A program made the position numbers and the translations under genes. Below, one piece after another: positions 52,614-61,600 of a stretch of 64,000 bases of DNA; position 1 is the stretch's first letter; each line of letters starts with the position of its first letter. This DNA comes from Rhineura floridana (lineage: Eukaryota; Chordata; Lepidosauria; Squamata; Rhineuridae), in assembly GCF_030035675.1 (NCBI RefSeq), contig NC_084493.1:20499822-20563821 (forward strand), written 5' to 3'. The notes beneath the pieces were generated by a model. That model was not told the origin of the DNA, searched no databases, and worked only from the letters and a program-made list of their open reading frames with translations.

Positions 52614-55600
52614 GTGAGGCGCTACAATATCTATTTATCTATACCTAGCTTTCTGTCAAATCATTACTTTTCTTCAGCTCCAAGAATACAAAGCAGATGG
52701 AAGGATTATTTTGAACTGCCTGCACGTAGCCGTAATGTTACAAAGCAGTGTAATTGCATTAGAATTGTTTCACATTTGGTTTTGAATAGCGACAGGGAGA
52801 AAATCAGTTCAGTTCTCAAATTTGCACTTTCCTAAAAGATAAGCAAACCAAATCACAACTAAGGTAGTGTTTGTTTTTTGGATGATTTTATTCTTTTATT
52901 GTTTCATTTTTATGTATGACTTGTACACCGCTTAGAAATGCAAATGATTAAGTGGCATATAAATGTAATAGACAAACAGATCCTTCCAAATTTTCACTTA
53001 AACAAATGTTGTGATGCAGTAAACAAAATATTTACAAGATGTCTGTAAACAAGACGCTTGCAAAAATACATTTATTGGGGGAAAGTGTGCATAAAAATGA
53101 ATATCAGCATACCAATATATCAGAAGTGGCTTGCTGGGGGAGCGGCTCTGCTAGCTTCCTGGTAGGTGGGTTGCTGCTACTTACTGGGAGGTTGAGGGAT
53201 GAGGTGGCAGGAAGGTTAGGGCAGTGTATATACGCTGGTGGAGCCAATCTGGGCATTTTTGCCAATGCATTTGCACTGTGCTGCCCCTCCACCTCATTGG
53301 GGATTGGTGCCCACTGGGACTGGTAGAGTGGAAGGCGGGGAGACCAATAGTAGGTGGCAGTGGAGGCTAGTGCGCAATGAGACTGGTGGGGCAGAAGGCA
53401 AGGAACCCAATACTAGGAGAAGACAGAGCCAATGACAGGCAAAGCGAGAGCGGATGATCAGCAGAGCCAACTAACTCTAGTTTTATCCTCCTCCCTGCTG
53501 CTGAATTCAGTAAGAGCAAGACTGAGACTAAGGAGGAGGAAGCTGGCAGGCAGAGCCATTCCCTGGACTGGTTGAAAGTAAGAAGGCAGGCAGGTGGAGG
53601 TTGGCTGAGAGCAAGACGAGGTTGGTGGATGCTGACCCACTTGCCCTAATGCACCAGCCTCCTCTTGTAGGTGGAATAAGAGCCAATGACAGGCAGAGTC
53701 AACGTATTCTAGCTTTGTCCCCATCCTCCTCCCTGCTGAGTTCTACCAGGGCAACACGGAGACTAAAGGGGAGGAAGCCGACAGCCAGGGCCCCTCCCTG
53801 GACTGGTTGGAAAAATGAAGGCAGCTATAGTGATCCACCTGCTGGGAAGCTAGCCCCATGGCTCTGCACCACCTGGCAAGCCATTTCTGTGATATAGCAC
53901 TTCCTCCAACAGTCTTCCTAAGTGCAACACGTCCCTTTCTCTCCATATACAAGAGTGACTGCTTTTTTTCACATGAAAGGGTTTCCATAAACAGCCCTTC
54001 ATTGCAGCAGAGTTTGACACTGTGTTGCAACAGTGTCAAAACACACCCATCCTCTAGATGGGGGATAGCCCAGTTTCCACCAAAGTCTATCAGAATCATT
54101 GGCATGTCCCACTCCCCTTAAAAAAGTCTAATATTTGGTGTCTTTCCAGATGTTTTGCTGCTCCTCTAGCACACATGTTGGGCATAAAGAATGTGAAGCG
54201 TATCAAGCCCCAGCCTAATTCCACGTTGGAAACTTTTTTCAAGGAGTGTACAAAAAGACCATCACAGGTGAAGACTTATTTTAAAAGATCTTTGGGAGAT
54301 GCCTGTTCCCAAAACCATTGGCTGTGTCTGTCTGTCTGTCTGAATTAGGAATTAGGCATTGCTTTCCATTCCACCTTCTATTTGGCACATACTGTTTCCG
54401 TTCCGCCACAGTTCACCTTCCACCAAAAGCTGCATTATTCATCTCATTGTCCACTGTGGTGAAATTATGTCATTTATGTAATTTACATATTGAATTACAT
54501 AAATTACATCAGTTACATGGTCATTACATTATTCCACTGCATTCATTTCAGTGTGAAGGAAACTCAATGCAACTGGGAAAAAAGTAATCAGTTACGTACC
54601 ATTTGCAGACTGAAAGCAGCAATAGCACCTATTACTGTTCATATGCATGGGATTCGCAAGATATGATAGCACTCTTCAGGTACCTGAAAGGTTGTCACAC
54701 AGAGGAGGGCCAAGATCTCTTCTTGATCATTCCAGAGTGCAAGATGGGTAATAATAGGCTCAAGTTACAGGAAGCCAGATTTCATCTGAACATCAGGAAA
54801 ACTTCCTAACTGTTAGAATGGTATGGCAATGGACCCAATTGTCTAGGGAAATGGTGGACTCTCCAACACTAGAGGCATTCAAGAGGCAGCTGGACAGCTA
54901 CCTGTCAGGTGTGCTTTAAGTTGGATTCCTGCATTGAGCGGGGTTTGGATTTGATGGCTTTATAGGCCCCTTCCAACTCTACTATTCTATGATTCTCTGA
55001 TTTATTTCTGTTCTGGACATGGGACAAATAAGTAAACACTGGCCATTTCTGCTGAAATTCTCTGACATCCCTAGTCTGAATATATATAACTTTCTAAAAT
55101 GCATTATATTCCACTTTGCTAGACCAATACTGGGCTCCGATAAACATTCCAAAATTTGTTTTGTTATATTTTTATCCCTTGCTTCAGCCAAACATTTCCT
55201 CACTTAATTAAAATGCCATTCAGTGTACAATTCCCAACACAATACAACGGGAAAAAATACAGGGAATCATAATGATCCAACACAAACATGGAAAAGGATT
55301 TATGTCCACACAGCCAGTTCCAGCAACATATCCCCAGCAAAGCCAGTTTAGATAAAAGCCTTTCTAGAAAAAGGAAGTTCATAATGGCTTGTAAATACTC
55401 AAAGCAAGCTGACTGAGGAGCTCCTGGTTTGCTGTGGGGATTTCAGAGAAGTTGCCGTCACTTTTGATCTTTGTCTTCAACTGTCGCCTAGCCTAAGCCC
55501 TAGGGGAAGGGCTGGTTTCCCATTTAGAAACTAAACGTGTACAATTTTTGCATCAAAGGGAATGTGTGGGTGAGGGAAACTGCTCCCCATGTGTGATCCA

Positions 55601-58600
55601 TGTCTGCTCCCTTTTCTCCTCCCCATGGCTGATCCTTTGGAGACTCTTCCTTGTCATCCTGAAGCAACAGAGTACAGGGAGGTAAGGCAGGTGGGAGGAA
55701 GGCTCAGCTTCCCCTACCTGTCCAATCTCTCCTTCCCTCTCTGGCTGCTTTTGCACATCATGGTAAACCAGGGGAAGCCAACATGGTGCCCTCCGCATGT
55801 TGTGGACTGCAACTCCCATAATCCCTGATCATTGACCATGCTGGCTGGGGCTAATGGGAAATGTAGTCTAATAAAATCTGGAGGGCAACACGTTGGCAAT
55901 CCCTGCAGTAAACCATAATTATTTTTTTTTACATGAGCATGCAGGTGGCTGTTGCTTTGCTGCTCCCCAAGTGGGATCAACAAGCCATGATGCTCCAAGT
56001 AAGCCACAGTATGAAGCCAAGGTTTGTTCTTGCCTTCCCAGTCATGGTTTCTTTGAGTGAAAGAAACCATAATCCCCAGTTTGGACGCAACACTAAGTCA
56101 GGGATTTTTGTGGCTTTCCATTCCCACAGGGGAAGAAATCATAGAATCATAGAGTTGGAAGGGGCCTATAAAGCCATTGAGTCCAACCCCCTGCTCAATG
56201 CAGGAATCCAAATGAAAGCATAGCCGACAAATTGCTGTCCAATTAATTAATTGTCTTTATTTATACCCCGCCATCCTTCCAAAACTGGAACTCGCGGCAG
56301 CTTCCAGATAAAAACACATATAATTAAAACATACAGAGTCTAGATTAAAATAAAATGAAATTAATTCCAATATTAAAACCATTCATACTTATAGCTAAAA
56401 GAGAATCAAAAAACCAGTTTAAAATGGAGGAATTAAGCATTAGCAATGCAGTTCCCATCAAGCCCTATCTTTAGCAGCCATCAATACCAAAGGCTTGTTG
56501 GAATAGAAAGGTATTTGCTTGATGCCAGAAGGACTGCAAGGAGGGGGTCATTGTTACATCCCTAGGAAGGGAATTCCAAAGCCTAGGGGCAGCCACTGAG
56601 AAAGCCCTGTCCAACTGCCTCTTGAATGTCTCCAGTGTTGGAGAGCCCACCATCTCCCTAGATAATTGGTTCCATTGTCATCTTTAAAAACATCTTTTAA
56701 AAATATATATAATTTTTTTTAAAGGATTGGGGAAAAACAAGGTCTCTGCCTGATTCTACAATCAGAGGGGCCACTACTGAAAAGTCCCTCCCTTTCTCAA
56801 ACTCCAATCACGTTTTCCTCATGAGAATTAGAGAGGAAGAGGATTTCCAAAACAGCAGCACGGCCATTGTAGTAAGAAGGGGGAGGGACAGAAGAAATTG
56901 GCTGGCAGGAAAGTAAATGCAGTATGTGTGTGTTTTCTTTTTATCTGAAACAGCTGCTTGCGTGCTTTGTTTTGGAACCACTTCTATAAACAAATGTGCC
57001 TTTTCCTCTCAGATAAACCAACAAATTTTCCTCTACCAAGGAATCAGCTAAACATGCTTCAATTGATCAATTTAGGCTGAAATCCTATTCACAATTTTCT
57101 GGAAGCCCCACTGAACTTAGTAGGCCTTGTTTCCGAGCAAGTAGGCATGTGTGTAGGATTGCATTGCTACAGTTTAATCTGCCAGTTCAGGTGTGGGGAA
57201 CCTGTGGCACTCCAGATGTTGCTGAACTACAACTCCCATCATCCCTAGTCATTGGCCATACTTAATTAATTAAAGTATTAACCACACCAGTAGTTTAGGG
57301 CTGATTTAAGGAAGAATTCTCATGATTTACAGTTATAATGTGGAAACTAAAGCAAAACAAAACAGAGAGTTGTGTGGGCCCTTAAAAGGCTAACACATTT
57401 ATTAGGTGGCTAAGGGGGTGGTTTGATTTTTGGGTTTACTGTGAACTGTATTTTATTTTGCACTTGCTGATTTATTTTTTGATATGTTGTTCTGTATTTT
57501 TATTCCTTTGTATGTCGCCTAGAGTGACAGGGTGTCCTGCCAGATAGGCGTCGAATAGATTTTAGATAATAATAATAATAATAATAATAATAATATGCCA
57601 TGAGCATTTGTGGAAAACAGTCCACATCATCCAATGCCTGAATAGCCTCTCTGTAATCCATGAAAGTTTATTATGCCATAACAAATGCCTAGGTCTTTAA
57701 GGTGGTGTTTTTGCTACAACAGTCTTATGTCAGCCACCCTTCTTGAATATGTGGAAAGTTGTTGTGGGAAAGCAACAACTATTTCCTAGTGGTAAAAGCT
57801 GCAATTTAGGGCGGTATCCAATGAAAGAGATCTGCTTGTGCAATGGCTTTTGACTGCACAAAGCAACTTGCCCTTCCGTCTCCTGTCCCCACATTCCCCT
57901 ATGCTCCCCTAAATCTGTTCGGGGGTTCCCCCAGTCCCCTGGAACAGATTTGGGAAGAGTGTGAGGGCACTCAGAGAGGAGAGGCAGGGGACATTCTGTT
58001 GTGCAAGCAGAAATCCTTGCTTTAGTGGATCAATTTAGTTGGATACCTCCTTGGAACCGAGATAAGTTTCTTTAGACCTTATTGTGCCTCTAACCTCTCA
58101 CTGACTTTTTCCCTCCTCCCCCCCCACCCCCCAGACAGAGATACGTGGATTAGCCAAAAAATGTAATTGGACTGTGCACCTAGTGGAGAAATGGTTCAAG
58201 CGACGACGAAATCTAGAAATCCCGACTTTATACAAGAAATTCCAAGAAGCTTGGTAAGAATACGCAGCACCGCCATCTGTTCTGGGTTCTTTGTCTTTAA
58301 AAGTCTCCTGCATGTTGAGAACAATCATGCCAGGGAGCAGATGCAGCTAGCAGGAGCCTTCTCTGACTAGTGTTTGGGTTTTCCCCCCCATGCTTGCTGC
58401 ATTGAAGAATAATCTTATCATGGGAAGCCCCTGCCTGCAGTTTGAAGCCCAGCCACAGATTTCTTGTAGTCTTCTGTTAACATTATTGCTGCCCTGGCTT
58501 TTTTCAATGACCATCAAATCTATAGTTTATAATCATGATTAGAAGTGGAATTTTAAACCAGTTTCAACTAACAATAGTTAGCAGAAACACTGCCAACAGT

Positions 58601-61600
58601 AACCATGGTTAAGCTTGAAAATACAAGGGAGGAGTTAGGATGGGAGGAAGGAGATGGAAGGATGGTATGTTTTTGGCTAGGAGATTGGACAGCATCGACA
58701 AGGATGATCAGGGGACTGGAAACAAAGCCCTATGAGGAGAGACTGAAAGAAGTGGGCATGTTTAGCCTGGAGAAGAGAAGACTGAGGGGAGATACGATAG
58801 CACTCTTCAAATACATGAAAGGTTGTCACATAGAAGAGGGCCTGGGTGCAGGACACGGAATAATGGGCTCAAGTTGCAGGAAGCCAGATTTTGACTGGAC
58901 ATCAGGAAAAGCTTCCTAACAGTTAGAGCCATACGACAATGGAACCACTTTCCTAGAGAGGTAGTGGGCTGTCCAACACTGGAGGCATTCAAGAGGCAGC
59001 TGGACAGCCATCTGTCGGGAATGCTTTGATTTGGATTCCTGCATTGCGCAGGGGGTTGGACTTGATGGCCTTATAGGCCCCTTCCAACTCTGCTATTCTA
59101 TGTCTGTACCAGGTACACGTACATGTGAGTGTGTTTGAACTGTGTTGTTATATCATTTTATTTTTGCAGTTGGCGATTTACATTCTACATGACATCGTTT
59201 GTTGCTGGAGTTATATTTCTCCATGATGTAAGTTAAACGGGGGATGACAATTAAACTTTGATAAAATCTTCCGCAAAATGAAGGCTTAGTCCTACATTTG
59301 CTAAAGCTGTTTTGTCAAGACTTGCTGTCTGCTTAGAACCTTTGTTGCAAAATAAGATGTCTCCTCCCAATTGCTAAACAATTACTTGAGTGGCTTTATT
59401 GCTATTACCATGCCAAATTAGTCATGTGGGTGGGGATTTATGTGTTTTTTGAGTGAAGAGGAAAGCCAGAACTGGAGATGTATCCTGACCTTCCTCTTAA
59501 TCCAACACAAAGAGATCCATGTTTTGGCATATGTGTATTTGTGCGTGTTTTTTACTAACCCAGGGACTCAGGGCTATATTTTTACCTATAAAGTCTTGTA
59601 TGGCTCAGGACACCAATACCTCACAGACCGCCTCTCCCCACTTGAACTGACCCCTCATTTGAGGCCCTTCTCCATGTGCCCCTCCAAGGAGGTGAGGAAG
59701 GTGGCAACACAGGAATGGGCCTTCTCAGTGGTGGGTCCTTGCTTATGGAATGCTGTCCCCAGAGAGGCATGCCTGGCACCGTCATTGTCTATTTTTAGGC
59801 ACCAAGCAAAAACCTTCCTTTTTACCCAGGCTTTTCGCCCTTAATTTGAACGGCTTCAGGTAGCCTCTTTTAGTGTGGTAGGTGATGTAAGTAAGACCTG
59901 TCTTTTATCTGTACTGATATGTTTTTAGGTTTTTTTTTTAAAAAAAAAAGGCTTGTCACAATTGGTTTTAGAGTTGTATTATGGTTGTAAGTCGCTTTGG
60001 ATCACATTTGAGAGGAAAGCAACTAAATAATAACTATTCTTGTTGTTGTTATTATTATTATTTAGGCATTAGACAGGAGACCTACGAACAGGATCTCCCA
60101 TGATTTTCTTCAATGAATGGAGCCATTGGTTATATCCAATGCTAGTCATACTCATTGAAATTAATGGATATAGCTAACTTAGGTCCATTAATGTAATGGG
60201 TCTACTCTGAGTAAAACATAGTTGGATACAGCCTTCTATGTTTTGTACTATGGTGCAAATAGCCATTTCAAGGGGCAGTTTTAACCAGGAAAATGACACA
60301 GAGGAGTAAGGGTGCTGTGGTCCTTGGGCCTGCTCTTAATTTGTTTGGCTTTGTTTTTAAGCAGGAGCTTCTGTTTTTTGATCACTCGCTGCACAACTAG
60401 TTTTGCTCAGAGATTAATTAATTCAGCAATCACCCCCATGACCACTGTGGGGCACAGTGGTGCCCTTGAGGTCTTCCCCCATGCCATGAAGCCTCTGATT
60501 CCTAAACACACACAGACACACACACACACGCACTGACCCCTTAATCATTTGATGATGAGGGCAGGTACCCTCTTCCCCCTTGAAAAGTACATAGAGCTAA
60601 GAAGGAAGTTGGAAAAATGACACTCTTTCCTCTTTCAGCTCTATCTGTGCTTTTCAAGGCTGCGATTAATTCTACTGGATCTAATTTCTACCCATATCCC
60701 TTTGAAAAAGTGAAGTATATGCATGCACGTACTCCATTTCTGTCTCTTGCAGAGCAGGGGAATGCTGATCAGGGGAGAGAAGCGACCAGAAGGGGTAGCA
60801 CCCATGGCACTCACTCAAAGATCCAGATATGCCCACTGTCTTAAAAGGGTTGGAGGCCCTGAATTGACATAATGCCTTTCTGTCAAGGCTCCCAAGTTGA
60901 TAACTGCATCTCTTTTAATAATGTTTATGTTTTATTGTTTTAATATTTTATAGTGTTGGTCTTTGACTGTAATAAATGATTGATTGATTGATTTAATAAT
61001 GTTTAGTGTTCATAGCGCTGTGCATACAATGATCTCAATAATGGTGAAAGAACCCTGTAAGGTAGGCCAGAATTGCTATTTTCATACTGCAAATGAGGGT
61101 GATTGGAGGGTGAGCGAGAGTGGCTTCCATAAGGAAACTCAGCTAGTTTGTGGCAGAGGCGATATTTGAACCAGCTCAGTTGCTTAGCTACTATGCTGCA
61201 CTTGGCCTGTAACATGTAAAATAATGGTAATGCTTTGCCTGATTCTGTGTTTTTTCTAGAAACCATGGCTTTATGACATTTGGCAGATATGGGTTAACTA
61301 TCCATTCCAAGTGAGTGCTACTACTGCTGATTCCCTTGGAGTTCTAATGGTTCCCTCTTTCTGAAGAAGTATCCATAGCAAGCTGTTGGATGAAGCCAGA
61401 TTAATTTATTTGCCTGCCATGTGTTGCACTTCCCATGCCTGCTAGACAAAATGGGAGAGTAGCCACAGGGGACATCAACATATATTATTAAAAGCAGTGG
61501 AGACTGGTGGATCCAGTGTCAATGGGGCAGTGAATCTGCTCTGGGTTTTTAGACTGAACTTTCAATGAGCTGTCCAAGGTGCTGACACCTTGAACATTCA

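Noticed and set aside
53458-53897. Overlapping frames of 88-120 codons in CERS3 intron 1
   Set aside because: They lie in two copies of a GC-rich repeat with no coding signature.
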